DNA from: Serripes groenlandicus
Lineage: Eukaryota; Mollusca; Bivalvia; Cardiida; Cardiidae
DNA length: 64,000 nt
Direction: 5' to 3'
Assembly (NCBI GenBank): GCA_031761405.1
Contig: JASEVX010000011.1
Coordinates: forward strand, 42,202,411 to 42,266,410
Each line of letters starts with the position of its first letter. Position 1 is the first letter of the stretch. A program made the position numbers and the translations under genes. Below, in pieces: positions 59,901 to 63,796 of the stretch. The notes beneath the pieces are model-generated. The model saw nothing but the letters and a program-made list of their open reading frames with translations, was not told the origin of the DNA and made no database searches.

Positions 59901-60616
59901 TATTATATAACATGATTATTTCTTAATATAGATTCGTGTTCAACGTATTTATAACCCCCCATTTGCACATGTATGTAGACTCTTTTAGACGCTTTTGCAG
60001 CATTGTAGAAATTACTCCTTTTTGTTACAATGCTTTCAGCTCTGCTCAATAATTAAGTTTTGACTTAAGAGATTTTTCTATTATTCTCCCTGAATTTTTT
60101 TAGTGTCATCGGATGCAAATTTGTTGTATGTGAGAATTGGTCAAGTTGAAATGATAATTAAAACGAGCATCAGTTTTAAAAAATATCTCGTTTGGATCAA
60201 CTTAAGATCATTGTAATATAACTCTTTTATATCCTTCTTGCCACATTGTTTTCTACTTTTAGTCATAGGTTTTCCATTCAATTATAGAGATTTTCTATTT
60301 TTTGACAAAATATGTCGGCTGCAGAAATTTCGTATAAGGGAAAGGGTTAACAGTTAACTGTTTGATCATAGATATTATAAAAGACAAATATATTATTATT
60401 TCAGAGGTGGTAAGAACGAGACTTAGAGAAGAGGGCAACAAGTACCGGTCGTTCTCCCAAACCCTGCTGCTAGTCTATAAGGAGGAGGGTCGCCGTGGAC
60501 TATACAGAGGACTCGCCACGCAGCTTGTCCGTCAAATTCCAAACACTGCTACCATGATGGCAACCTATGAACTAGTTGTGTATTTGTATGAGTGCTGGAA
60601 GAAAGATAATACCTGA
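26874..60616 (+). CDS. SLC25A36: Mitochondrial pyrimidine nucleotide carrier, SLC25A36/SLC25A33 type (complete, 7 exons)
   Basis: Exons are 26874..26917, 27872..28126, 29600..29677, 35950..36050, 47945..48011, 58446..58714 and 60405..60616. They total 1026 nt (341 aa plus stop), with every junction GT-AG and in phase. The product is a six-helix inner-membrane carrier of the SLC25 family. The PNC subgroup exchanges pyrimidine (and some guanine) nucleotides between cytosol and matrix for mitochondrial nucleic acid synthesis. The three signature motifs are PLEVVKTR (27-34), PIWFVKTR (169-176; PIW in place of the usual P.D/E is typical of PNC carriers) and PHEVVRTR (270-277). [27 protein letters not shown] and [19 protein letters not shown] also match SLC25A36. 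It is about 30 residues longer than human SLC25A36; the extra lies in the first matrix loop (exon 2). Whether it is the A36 or A33 orthologue needs a tree. Confidence 0.93.
27256..27779 (+). pseudogene. Decayed non-LTR retrotransposon fragment (reverse-transcriptase C-terminal region)
   Basis: In carrier intron 1. Translation gives [18 protein letters not shown], a stop, then [40 protein letters not shown], a stop, and finally a stretch from NLWNKL to FKSLLNK. This order is typical of the 3' end of CR1/Jockey-type LINE ORF2. At least two in-frame stops, frame changes and missing residues before GIPTL show it is dead. 5' truncation is usual for LINE copies. Confidence 0.8.
27784..27832 (-). 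repeat. Family A right-end fragment, 40 bp before carrier exon 2
   Basis: ATGCTGCATAGGAGTCTGAA followed by GTTGGAAAGAGTTAA. Confidence 0.55.
27872..28126 (+). CDS. SLC25A36: Carrier exon 2 (helix 1 motif and enlarged first matrix loop)
   Basis: The acceptor is TTATATTTCAG and the donor CTCAG|GTAAGT. It begins [22 protein letters not shown], then has a Ser/Asn/His-rich loop of about 60 residues (37-95). Vertebrates have roughly half that length here. The extension is in frame and has no stop; it is probably a lineage-specific loop rather than a retained repeat, as none of the window's repeat families is recognisable in it. Confidence 0.93.
28789..29010 (-). mobile_element. Family A, left terminus lost
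   Basis: Starts at CAACTCATACGACAATTCTG; right TATGAGGGAAAGGGTTAA intact. Confidence 0.82.
29347..29570 (+). mobile_element. tRNA-headed SINE just upstream of carrier exon 3
   Basis: Flanked by ATTTATTCATA (29336..29346 and 29571..29581). The head GTGGTCGAGTGGTTAACG and B box GGGTTCGATCCCC suggest a Ser/Leu-type tRNA ancestor. The body has GCCCTTGG.CAAGGCACA and TTTTCTAGCCTAGTACTGG. It ends 29 bp before the exon 3 acceptor junction. Confidence 0.88.
29600..29677 (+). CDS. SLC25A36: Carrier exon 3 (matrix helix and start of helix 2)
   Basis: It encodes [20 protein letters not shown] followed by GVAPS, with split Arg codons at both ends. EG..GLFKGL is the repeat-1 matrix-helix motif of mitochondrial carriers. 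The acceptor TATATTTTCAG lies 18 bp beyond a SINE target-site duplication. Confidence 0.93.
29726..29948 (-). mobile_element. Family A, older subtype, 48 bp after carrier exon 3
   Basis: GTTACTATTTTCCCACATAA left, GTGGGAAAGGGTGAA right; centre GTTCATCATAAGC. Confidence 0.7.
30066..30126 (+). repeat. Family A left half, truncated
   Basis: CCTTTCCCTCATATAGACGC through GCTTTTTGAAAACATA, ending where the CRE-rich block begins. Confidence 0.65.
30146..30230. promoter_or_regulatory. Cluster of CRE/ATF-type sites in carrier intron 3
   Basis: TGACGTCG (30146), TAACGTCA (30165), the perfect palindrome TGACGTCA (30215..30222) and TGACGTAA (30223) lie within 85 bp, followed by CpG-containing CGTTTCGCG. 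Four CRE-like sites in AT-rich DNA are notable. Regulatory use is inferred. Confidence 0.35.
30560..30903 (-). repeat. Older family A copy split by the 30635 insertion
   Basis: Left part GAAAAGGAGATTGTTCATCA to GGGGTCTGC; right part GAAGCGTCAGAAATTGTCTG and TATGAGGGAATCAGTTAA. Joining across the insertion restores element order. Confidence 0.7.
30635..30864 (+). mobile_element. Family A, complete, nested in an older family A copy
   Basis: TTAA both sides; centre GCTCAAAATGAGC. Nesting is shown by the matching halves outside it. Confidence 0.9.
31127..31360 (+). mobile_element. Family A, worn
   Basis: TTTACCCTTTCCAACATGTA left; CTGCTGTATGTTGGGACGGG right. Confidence 0.65.
31620..31740 (+). 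repeat. Family A left part
   Basis: AACACTTCCCCACTTACACT, AGATGCTTTCTGAAGCCTCT and AGAAATTGCTCATGATGG. Confidence 0.55.
31750..31954 (-). mobile_element. Family A, near complete
   Basis: TTAACCCTTTCCATCATACG left; TATGAGGGAAAGGGTTGA right; central stem partly deleted. A further left-end fragment follows to about 32020. Confidence 0.85.
32021..32190. mobile_element. Family E element, worn
   Basis: CCTAGATAGGGGGCG, GTTCTAAAATCCTTATTTGA, TAGGTTGTGGGAACTC and AACAACATAGGGTTTGC remain, but the palindrome centre is damaged. Confidence 0.6.
32224..32353 (-). repeat. Family A right half
   Basis: AGAGTTGAAAACATTGTGGC, GTTCATTTTGAGCACATTC and CATGTGGGAAACGGTTAA. Confidence 0.6.
32387..32542 (+). repeat. 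Family A, right terminus lost
   Basis: TTAACCCTTTCCCTCATACG and GACGCTTTCTGACGCC left; the right side decays before the next copy. Confidence 0.7.
32543..32797 (+). mobile_element. Family A, complete, with duplicated left central arm
   Basis: AAAAGAAGAAATTGCACAAA then ACGT is present twice in tandem (24-bp duplication) before the right arm. Left TTGA, right TTAA. Confidence 0.88.
32803..32852 (+). repeat. Family A right-end fragment
   Basis: GTTCTCTGCTGCAGATGTGT and GGTAAATAGTTAAC. Confidence 0.5.
33148..33346 (-). mobile_element. Family A, older subtype
   Basis: TTAACTCTTTCCCACATACA left, GTTGGAAACGGTTAA right; centre GCTTGTTTTGAGC. Confidence 0.75.
33477..33685 (-). repeat. Family A, worn
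   Basis: TTTAACCCTTTATCCAAAAT, ATTTGCAGCAGACATC and GAGAAATTGCTCAGTCGTGA. Confidence 0.6.
33790..33970. repeat. Tandem duplication of about 90 bp
   Basis: GTGTCTCTGCAATATGGTTG, AAAACACATTTATGT and GCAATATAATTGTATGACT occur twice. The copies differ by small changes. Confidence 0.9.
34045..34234. mobile_element. Family E element, member of a mirrored pair
   Basis: The palindrome at about 34111..34182 is almost perfect (GTTGTGGGTACTCAAAAGAA to TCGTCTCACTGAGACG and back). The right flank reads GTCAAATAAGGATTTTAGAA, which is the left flank of the neighbouring copy reversed. Confidence 0.75.
34235..34413. mobile_element. Family E element, second of the mirrored pair
   Basis: Left flank TTCTAAAATCCTAATTTGAT, palindrome at about 34272..34350, right flank GTTTACTCCTCATTATCTAG. 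It abuts the 34045 copy in opposite orientation, making a palindrome of palindromes about 370 bp across. Confidence 0.75.
34413..34570 (-). repeat. Family A, strongly worn
   Basis: GACTCTTTCCCACAAACAAC and AAACATTGTGACCAAAATAG. Confidence 0.45.
34825..35053 (+). mobile_element. Family A, complete
   Basis: TTAA both sides, both 14-bp ends intact, centre GCACAAAACGTGC. Confidence 0.9.
35139..35430 (+). repeat. Family A fragments
   Basis: GTAACCCTTTACCACATTTT with AAACATTGTGGCAAAAAGAG, then GTGGACACCTGCAGCAGATT with GAAAGTTGTCTGC. Confidence 0.5.
35458..35900 (-). repeat. Older family A copy split by the 35567 insertion
   Basis: Left part CTTAACATTTTCCCACATAC with GGCAGCAGTCGCG; right part ATTGAAAACACTGTAACAAA and GATGCAGAAAGTGACTTTCT then GTGGGAAACG. 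It ends 50 bp before carrier exon 4. Confidence 0.7.
35567..35794 (+). mobile_element. Family A, complete, nested in an older family A copy
   Basis: TTAA left, TTGA right; centre GCACAAAATGTGC; right end TATAAGGGAAAGGG. Confidence 0.88.
35950..36050 (+). CDS. SLC25A36: Carrier exon 4 (helix 2 to start of helix 3)
   Basis: The acceptor is TGTTCTTTCAG and the donor GCAG|GTAACA. It encodes [26 protein letters not shown] and IAAACTA. AIYF.AY.N.K directly after GVAPSR is diagnostic of the PNC subgroup. Confidence 0.93.
36503..36532 (+). repeat. Family C 3'-end fragment
   Basis: CTCAGGTGAGCTACC...GACCCTCTTTT resembles only the terminal hairpin region of family C. Short and diverged. Confidence 0.4.
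36800..36816. repeat. Poly(G) tract
   Basis: An uninterrupted run of about 14 G in carrier intron 4; a possible assembly weak point. Confidence 0.85.
37308..37531 (+). mobile_element. tRNA-headed SINE, same family as 29347
   Basis: Nearly identical to the copy at 29347. It has its own duplication, ATTCTTAAA(A/G)TTAAA, at 37293..37307 and 37532..37546. High similarity of the two copies implies recent activity. Confidence 0.9.
37731..37960 (-). mobile_element. Family A, complete
   Basis: TTAA both sides; centre GCACGTTTTGTGA; CGTCTGCTGTAAAGGCGTC shows minor decay. Confidence 0.9.
38113..38292 (+). repeat. Family A, worn
   Basis: ACTCTTTTCCACTTGCGGAT, TTTACAGCAGACAAC and TTACTGCAGATCTGTTGTAC. 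Confidence 0.6.
38303..38580 (-). repeat. Family A, two fused worn parts
   Basis: TTAACCCTTTCCCTCCTACG left end, then ATTGCCCATCATGAGCAATT and AGTCATCTGCTGGAACTGC. Confidence 0.6.
38758..38955 (+). repeat. Family A, worn
   Basis: TTTAACCCACTTCGACATAC left, GTGTGGGATCTGGTTAA right. Confidence 0.6.
39152..39382 (-). repeat. Family A, strongly worn
   Basis: TTTTAACACTTTGCCACATA left and GTCTATAAGGATAAAAGC right. Confidence 0.5.
39791..40015 (-). mobile_element. Family A, complete
   Basis: TTAACCCTTTCCCTCATACG left; TATGAGGGAAAGGGTTTT right (TTAA mutated); centre GCTCATCTTGAAC. Confidence 0.88.
40126..40299 (-). repeat. Family A, worn
   Basis: TTACCCTTTCCCACATACAA left, CATATGGCAGAAGGGTTAA right. 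Confidence 0.6.
40592..40850. mobile_element. Family B element, best preserved
   Basis: ATATGAGCTGTCCCACGAGA and AAACCAACATTATGG at left pair with CCCACAATGTTGGTTTTC and TTGCGGGACGGCTCATAT at right, about 30 bp with few mismatches. The interior resembles the 7731 copy. In carrier intron 4. Confidence 0.8.
40851..41860. other. Intron 4 unique stretch, no gene
   Basis: About 1 kb of AT-rich sequence. Only a faint family A trace near 41190..41280 (AACATTGTGGACTAGC, TTTTTTGTCACAG). Confidence 0.45.
41866..42083 (+). mobile_element. Family A, older subtype, near complete
   Basis: TTAACCCTTTCCCAAATATA left, TATGTGGGAAAGGATT right; the centre GCTCATGATGAGC is fully self-complementary. Confidence 0.82.
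42090..42665. other. Intron 4 unique stretch, no gene
   Basis: AT-rich sequence with no recognisable repeat or coding signal. Confidence 0.4.
42671..42920 (-). repeat. Family A, worn, perhaps two merged copies
   Basis: AAACCCTTTACCTGATACAG then CTTTCTCACTTACAATAAAA; GTCGTCTGATGAAGATGTGG right. Confidence 0.55.
43084..43854 (+). mobile_element. Family C element, near complete, in carrier intron 4
   Basis: 5' TTTTTAGCTCACCAGTGCAC with AAGTGCTCAAGGTGAG hairpin; 3' CAGGTGAGCGATCCAGGGCC, ATGGCCC and TCTTGTT. The interior has units with TTGAAACTTTGTCAG. Open frames on either strand within it are spurious. Confidence 0.8.
43866..44081 (-). mobile_element. Family A, near complete
   Basis: CCCCTTTCCCTAATACAACA left, TATGAGGGAAAGGGTTAA right; centre GCTCGTTTTGAGC. 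It begins 12 bp after a family C element. Confidence 0.85.
44085..45425. other. Intron 4 stretch, no gene
   Basis: Unique AT-rich sequence with worn family A traces at about 44085..44250 and 44690..44760; nothing coding. Confidence 0.45.
45440..45706 (+). mobile_element. tRNA-headed SINE with intact target-site duplication
   Basis: TTCATTATAGAAA flanks both sides (45427..45439 and 45707..45719). The head at 45444 has a pol III A box (TAGCTCAGTTGGTAGCG) and B box (GGGTTCGATACCC). The loop CTTGTGA would give anticodon TGT, but the stem is imperfect. The body ends GAAAGCGGCGTTAAAC with a CAAA-rich tail. I call it a SINE rather than a tRNA gene. Confidence 0.85.
45769..45984 (+). mobile_element. 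Family A, near complete
   Basis: TTAA both sides; about 14 bp of the right arm (TCATAGGTTATCC) are deleted. Confidence 0.88.
45990..46605. other. Intron 4 unique stretch, no gene
   Basis: AT-rich sequence, nothing recognisable. Confidence 0.4.
46611..46790 (-). repeat. Family A, worn
   Basis: TTAAATCCTTTCCAACATAC, AAAGGAGAAATTATAATGAG and CTGCATGTGGGAACAGAGTT. Confidence 0.55.
47248..47454 (+). mobile_element. Family A, older subtype, inside a family C element
   Basis: TTAACCCTTTCCAACCTGCA left, TATGTGTGAAAGGTTTAA right; centre GCTGATCATGTGAGC. Confidence 0.72.
47465..47665 (-). mobile_element. Family A, older subtype, right end eroded
   Basis: TTAACCCTTTCCCACATACA left, GTCATCTGCTGCAAATG right; tail to the 47248 copy with 10 bp between. 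Confidence 0.72.
47945..48011 (+). CDS. SLC25A36: Carrier exon 5 (second signature motif)
   Basis: The acceptor is CCATTTCAG and the donor CAGAA|GTAAGT. A short 67-nt exon encodes [20 protein letters not shown] plus Q and split residues. The PIW.VKTR motif with TATNP before it is characteristic of PNC1/PNC2 carriers. It has no internal Met and is recognised by homology and splice sites. Confidence 0.92.
48117..48323 (+). mobile_element. Family A, about 105 bp after carrier exon 5
   Basis: TTAACCCTTTTCCACTTATA left, TATGTGGGAAGGGGTTAA right; central stem deleted. Confidence 0.8.
48330..49490. other. Intron 5 proximal stretch, no gene
   Basis: Family A scraps at about 48400..48540 and 49085..49200, and the AAT microsatellite; the rest is unique. 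Confidence 0.45.
48709..48731. repeat. (AAT)n microsatellite
   Basis: About seven AAT/ATA units precede TACTTTATTTTACGAGGG. Confidence 0.85.
49496..49725 (+). mobile_element. Family A, complete
   Basis: TTAA both sides; right end TATCGGGGAAAGGA; abuts the family D element. Confidence 0.9.
49729..50304 (+). mobile_element. Family D element (CTCGACTATTC type)
   Basis: It begins TTTTTAGCTCGACTATTCGA (hairpin TATTCGAAGAATA). It ends GGAATAGTTGAGCGCGCTGT with hairpin CTGTCCTCTGACAG and CTCTTGTT. GCTCGACTATTC and GAATAGTTGAGC are inverted ends. Two internal units of about 150 bp share TTTTGC.TGCAACTA and ACACCTATGTAAA.AATC. It sits between family A copies on both sides. Confidence 0.75.
50301..50523 (-). 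mobile_element. Family A, older subtype
   Basis: GTTCCACATACAACAAATCT left (terminus lost at the family D junction), TATGAGGGAAAGGGTGA right; centre GCTTGTTTTGAGC. Confidence 0.78.
50657..50886 (-). mobile_element. Family A, complete
   Basis: TTAATCCTTTCCTTCATACG left, TATGAGGGAAAGGGTTAA right; centre GCACGTTTTGTGC. Confidence 0.9.
51212..51265 (-). repeat. Family A left-end fragment
   Basis: TTAATCCTTTCCCACATACA and CTGCAGCAGACGACTTAG. Confidence 0.65.
51390..51633 (-). mobile_element. Family A, older subtype
   Basis: TACCCTTTCCCACATACAAC left; right end TATATGTCACGTAAAGCGTT is diverged. Confidence 0.72.
51705..51946 (+). mobile_element. Family A, complete with small insertion
   Basis: TTAA left, TTGA right; an extra TTACGGTATATATTATC lies in the right arm. 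Confidence 0.88.
52124..52264 (+). mobile_element. 5'-truncated SINE with 15-bp duplication
   Basis: ATTCAAATGACACTT flanks at 52109..52123 and 52265..52279. The body starts at CGGTCATGGTGGAGT, so the tRNA head is missing, and ends GAAAGCGGCGTAAAACCCC. Headless but with a clean duplication, as expected of truncated reverse transcription. Confidence 0.85.
52544..52743 (-). repeat. Family A, deleted copy plus adjoining right-half fragment
   Basis: TTAACCCTTTCCCAAATGCA to GCATGTGGGAAAGATTAA (106 bp), then TTCAAAGTCATCTGCTGTAG to TATGTGGGAAAGGGTTCA. Confidence 0.65.
52742..52963 (+). mobile_element. Family A, mixed subtype
   Basis: CCTTTCCCACATATAGATGC left; the CTTTTTGAAAACATAG segment is missing; centre GCTCAAAACAAGC; right end diverged. 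Confidence 0.75.
52970..53420. other. Intron 5 unique stretch, no gene
   Basis: No repeat family or coding signal recognised. Confidence 0.4.
53422..53651 (+). mobile_element. Family A TTAA element, reference copy (230 bp)
   Basis: TTAA is present on both sides. Terminal inverted repeats are CCCTTTCCCTCATA and TATGAGGGAAAGGG (14 bp). The inner repeat CTGCAGCAGACG lies 19 bp inside the left end, and its complement CGTCTGCTGCAG lies 8 bp inside the right end, so spacing is asymmetric. The arms AAAAACATAGTGACAAAAGA and TCTCCTTTTGCCACAATGTT pair around the centre AATTGCACAAAACGTGCAATT. No coding capacity. The TTAA target, CCC-starting ends and asymmetric inner repeats are how piggyBac-family elements are built. 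Strand + here means the TAGACGC end is on the left. Confidence 0.9.
53807..53902 (+). repeat. Family A, short deleted copy
   Basis: TTAACCCTTAGCCAACAAAC left, GCCAGGGAAAGGGTTTA right, under 100 bp. Confidence 0.6.
54014..54180 (+). repeat. Family A, worn
   Basis: ACACTTTCTGATGCCTACAT, TGCAGCAGACGCC, GTTGTCTGCTGCCAG and TATGGGAAAGGGTA. Confidence 0.6.
54546..54600 (-). repeat. Family A left-end fragment
   Basis: TTAAACCTTCCCTCATTTAA and AATCTGCAGCAGACAAC. Confidence 0.6.
54660..54755 (+). repeat. SINE 3'-end fragment
   Basis: GTTGTTGAAAACGGCGTAAT followed by CAAACAAACAAAC is the same SINE tail as at 45680. Confidence 0.6.
54977..56382 (+). mobile_element. Tandem-repeat element with ATACCCCC ends
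   Basis: It opens ATACCCCCAAAAAACAAAG and TTTTGGGGGGGTAT (a 5' hairpin), then a GGTC microsatellite. Dimeric units of 306 bp follow (GTCTTGTCC landmark at 55240, 55546, 55852 and 56158), each made of two related halves of about 150 bp ending GTTATTGCCCTTTGTTAC. It closes TTTTGGGGGTAT, complementary to the opening. In carrier intron 5. Confidence 0.8.
55021..55075. repeat. (GGTC)n microsatellite
   Basis: About 11 copies of CGGT/GGTC with one interruption (GGTATG), inside the ATACCCCC element. Confidence 0.9.
56447..56663 (+). mobile_element. Family A, older subtype
   Basis: TTATCCCTTTACCACCTGCA left, TATGTGGGAGAGTGTTAA right; central stem partly deleted. Confidence 0.75.
56752..56925. repeat. 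Tandem duplication, 86-bp period
   Basis: CAGTCTAGGTCATGTGATTA through GCATCCGCAGACACTTTT repeats once, almost unchanged; a recent duplication. Confidence 0.9.
57034..57263 (-). mobile_element. Family A, complete
   Basis: TTAA both sides, both 14-bp ends intact, centre GCACGTTTTGTGC. Confidence 0.9.
57270..57995. other. Intron 5 distal stretch, no gene
   Basis: Family A core traces (AACATTGCTCAAAAAGAACA, TTTCTCCTTTTCC) at about 57490..57560 and an inner repeat at 57900; otherwise unique. Confidence 0.45.
58000..58188 (-). repeat. Family A, worn, sharing TTAA with next copy
   Basis: AAACTTGCAGCAGACGTC left; GAGGCGTCCTAAAACATTTG and GGGATAGGATTAA right. Confidence 0.6.
58185..58417 (+). mobile_element. 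Family A, complete, 28 bp before carrier exon 6
   Basis: TTAA left, TTCA right; the centre GCTCAAAACGAGC is a paired variant; right end TATGAGGGAAAGGG. Confidence 0.9.
58446..58714 (+). CDS. SLC25A36: Carrier exon 6 (repeat 2 matrix helix to helix 5)
   Basis: The acceptor is TTGCTATTTTCAG and the donor CATG|GTAAGT. It encodes [40 protein letters not shown], a short hydrophilic linker rich in Gln/Glu/Arg, and [21 protein letters not shown] family A element ends only about 28 bp upstream, so the polypyrimidine tract is squeezed against it. The open frame continues upstream into that element, but this is not coding. Confidence 0.93.
58784..58860 (+). repeat. Family A central core only
   Basis: GTGACAAAAGAAGAAATTGC and ACGTGCAATTTCTCC are well preserved, but both ends are absent; 70 bp after carrier exon 6. 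Confidence 0.7.
59217..59433 (+). mobile_element. Family A, older subtype
   Basis: TTAACCCCTTACCACCTACA left, TGCTGACAAGGGTTAA right; centre GCTCAAACTGAGC. Confidence 0.8.
59745..59865 (+). repeat. Family A right half, worn
   Basis: AGTTTCTCCGTTAGCCACCA and TATGTGGGAAAGGGTAA. Confidence 0.55.
60233..60350 (+). mobile_element. Family A right half, 55 bp before carrier exon 7
   Basis: It starts at CTTGCCACATTGTTTTC and ends TATAAGGGAAAGGGTTAA. The right arm TAGTCATAGGTTTTCCATTC is intact, the left half is lost. Confidence 0.8.
60405..60616 (+). CDS. SLC25A36: Carrier exon 7 (third signature motif, helix 6, stop)
   Basis: The acceptor is TATTATTTCAG at 60404; the split Glu completes [13 protein letters not shown]. 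It continues [38 protein letters not shown] and [20 protein letters not shown], then TGA at 60614..60616. The C-terminus is about ten residues longer than vertebrate A36. Confidence 0.93.
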
Positions 60617-61230
60617 TTGGATAACAAGAGATCTACTATGGAACAAATAATATAGGAGCAGTTCTTGCTTGAATCATGAGATGGTGCTGTTCTGAGGATA
60701 AGAGCTCATTTTAATAGTCTTCGCTGAAAGTGCAAGTTTTGAGTGAAGATCGTTGTTTTTGAGAAAAGAGGAAAATCTGTAACTAGCTGTTTTTCGCTAT
60801 CCATAGTTACTATCGCTACATACATCATTATTTGACTAAGGACCAACATAGAATGAAACAACGTGGATTCAACTTTTTACCTTAAATATGCTAGTTTTAC
60901 AAGTCTCAATTAAAGGCCAATCGAGAGAGTATAATGAAAATGGGAACAAAGATTAGTGCAATTCTAAAGCAGAGTACAGGTAAAATATTTTGAAAAAGGA
61001 AGAAATGGCTCATGTTGAATTATGAGCATTTCTGGTTTTCCCATAATGTTTTTCTCAAAAGTTGTTAGTGTTGTGGAGAACCATCAAACCTCACTGTAAT
61101 AGGATAAGACATGAAGAAAACATCTTTGAAACATTCATATCGTTTTGCCTATGATAATGATTTGGATAAACTTGTTTGAAAATGTTAACCCTGATCCTGT
61201 AGCAGCTTCCACCTAATTTATAGATATTCA
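60617..61230 (+). other. Presumed 3' UTR of the carrier gene
   Basis: Mostly unique sequence. The only close match to a poly(A) signal is ATTAAA at 60909..60914, a known variant. A worn family A core (GGAAGAAATGGCTC with ATGAGCATTTCTGG) lies at about 60995..61035. UTR assignment is by position only. Confidence 0.35.
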
Positions 61231-61236
61231 AAATAC

Positions 61237-61442
61237 TAACCCTGACCCACTTGTAGATGCATATTGACACATCTGAAGCCGACATAATTTGTAAACATTA
61301 TGGCTAAAGGAGAAATTGCTCCTTTTGCCAAAATGTTTTCAACTCTCTTCAAGTATTGTTCTTTCATTAATATATGAAAAGAGCCCTTTCTTATGTTGTG
61401 TGGATCTTTTCAAAATCGTCTGCTGTATGTGGTAAAAGGTTA
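61237..61442 (+). repeat. Family A, worn
   Basis: TAACCCTGACCCACTTGTAG left, CTGCTGTATGTGGTAAAAGG TTAA right. Confidence 0.6.
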
Positions 61443-61444
61443 AA

Positions 61445-62000
61445 GGTTTAGTTTTTCTTTCTTTCTTTTTGTTCAATGAATGTAAAAATGCAATTGAAAC
61501 TTGAGGTGTTGTCAAAACTGTACCATGGGAAATAACCCATGCTGACTTGTTCATCTGATTTGATATTTTAAGAGTAACCTGCCTTTAAATCTTTTGTAGA
61601 AAAAATTGCGACATCTAGAAAAAATATTATTTTGAAGCTCAAGTCAGATTTAAGCCTTATCCTGCTGTACTGGACTTGAATAGCAACAGCATTCAAGTTT
61701 TCTTGTTATGCACAACTTGAAACCTAATTGTGAACCATGCGGATCAAGATAAGTCTGCACATGTGTGCTGTTTTATCTTGGTCTACATTGTTTGCCACTC
61801 ACTTATCAGTATTTACTCAAGATAAGTCCATTTATATAAAAATAATTCTTTGGATGATAATATGGATTGTCGGAATTCAGCGGGATGAGGGTTTAGTCTA
61901 TATAAAGCATTTTGTTTTAATGCATTTAGTACATGGCATTAGTTATCTGTGATAAGGTTGGATGGAGTTTTTTTATGTTATAATTGTTTGCAACTTAGTA
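61445..62000. other. Downstream unique stretch, no gene
   Basis: AT-rich sequence with nothing recognisable. Confidence 0.4.
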
Positions 62001-62004
62001 TGAA

Positions 62005-62192
62005 AATAATTTGACTTTTTTGAAAACCATTGTGATTACAAAAAAAAACATCATTTCACACTCAAATGTTGTGTGAACTCGAAAGAATTGTCTCACTGAG
62101 ACAATTCTTTTGAATACCCACAACATAGAATTAGGTTGAGGAATAAGAGCGATATTGCAGGGAAATGACTTGTTTACCATCCTTTCTCTAGT
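62005..62192. mobile_element. Family E element
   Basis: Palindrome arms GAAAGAATTGTCTCACTGAG and ACAATTCTTTTGAATACCC, then GGTTGAGGAATAAGAGCGAT as in other copies. The ends are diverged. Confidence 0.65.
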
Positions 62193-62227
62193 ATTTTGAC
62201 AGATAAATTTGTATAACCCCTGCATAT

Positions 62228-62460
62228 TTAACCCTTTCCCTCATACGAAAATTCTGCAGCAGACGACTTTGAACGTATTTTGTCAAAACATAGAAAATCT
62301 TCATATTTGACTGGATAACCCATGACAAAAAGTGGAAAACATTGTGGCAAAAGGAGAAATTGCACGTTTTTTTGTGCAATTTCTTCTTTTGTCACTATGT
62401 TTTAAAAAAGCGGTCTGCTGCAGAGGCGTCAGAAAGCGTCTATATGAGGGAAAGGGTTAA
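62228..62460 (-). mobile_element. Family A, complete
   Basis: TTAA both sides; centre GCACGTTTTTTTGTGC with a lengthened loop; both ends intact. Confidence 0.9.
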
Positions 62461-62585
62461 CATGTTAACAGACATGTTGTCTGACGGTTCTGCAGCAGGA
62501 ATACAATATGTAATTTGTTAATTTTTTTCTTGATAACCTGATAACTGAAATGTATTATATTTTATTATACATGTATATGATTAAT

Positions 62586-62785
62586 ATTTCCCACATACGG
62601 CAGATTTGCAGCAGACGAATTTGAAAACATCTAGGCCAGACTATGGAATATTTTTAAAAGAAAAGTATTATTGTTGAATTGAGAATACATTGTAAAAAAA
62701 AACAGAGAAATTGCAAGTCCTGAACAATTTTTTCTTTTTTTTTCAAATTGATTACAGAAGTTATCTGCAAGTCGGAAAGAGTTAA
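62586..62785 (-). repeat. Family A, worn
   Basis: ATTTCCCACATACGGCAGAT, TTTGCAGCAGACGAA and GTCGGAAAGAGTTAA. Confidence 0.6.
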
Positions 62786-62789
62786 GCAT

Positions 62790-63795
62790 GTGGAATTTAT
62801 GTTATGAACACATTTTCGTGACTTTCGATGCTCTTTATGAATGTTCTTTTGACGTTATAGATTGGTTGTGAAAATATTGTGAAAGAACAACACATCAGTA
62901 TTAATGTTCGACTGAAAAGAAGCCAGCTAATTGAAATATATTTTCCTCATTTCTAAGTTCAAGATATTGAACGCTTAAGTCTAGAAAAGAGAATTTGAAA
63001 TGGCACAAAATGACATTGCTGCAAATCTGAAGCAAGAAAATACATGCTATAAACCCTTGACCTGATACTGTTCCACAAATCGGAAAGAAGTTGTTTCCGA
63101 AAAGTCAGTCCATTATTTTCTTGATTTTTACAATAATGCACATTAAAAGATGCATTTTTCAACTAGTGTACATCTTCACTTTCCGTTCCATGTCTTTCAT
63201 TTGTTTTTGGTTTTTTTAGTTATTTCCAAATAAATTCTTCAACTGTTTTATGTGCATTTATTTGCATATACACTGGAACTCCTCTATAAAGCTCTTCGTT
63301 TTAAAGCTGATCTCATTATAACACTGATCTTGCTTGGCTCCCAAATTTTAGTGCATGTAATATGTGGGAATAGAATTATAAATTTTCAAAAAAAACCATT
63401 TGAAACACCAAAATACGATCCGAGTAATAGATCTCCACTGCAGTTAATCCACATGTTTGCATAACGCTTTCAATATTATAACAATAGACAGATACAAAAT
63501 CGATATTGGGTGTAATTATTGTTTGAGTATACGCTTATTGTGTTCAGTCACCTTGCAAACCGATACATCTTTAATTGACCGTGGCTGTCATGGTGTGACA
63601 AACGAACAGTATCCAGTTGCATAGTGTAATGCATTTTCAAAAACCTTCTAAGCCTCTTCTGCTGTATATAAAAACATCCGATAATATTGTTGTAGAAAAA
63701 GATGAAATTGCTCAATGTGCAAATCCGGCTTCCTGAAGGGTTTTATAAAACTGTTTTCACCACTTAAGTTTTCTTCTGCAAACCATTGTCTTTTA
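62790..63795. other. Downstream unique stretch, no gene
   Basis: AT-rich sequence with no coding signal; AATAAA occurs near 63230 but too far from the carrier stop to assign. Confidence 0.4.
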
Positions 63796-63796
63796 C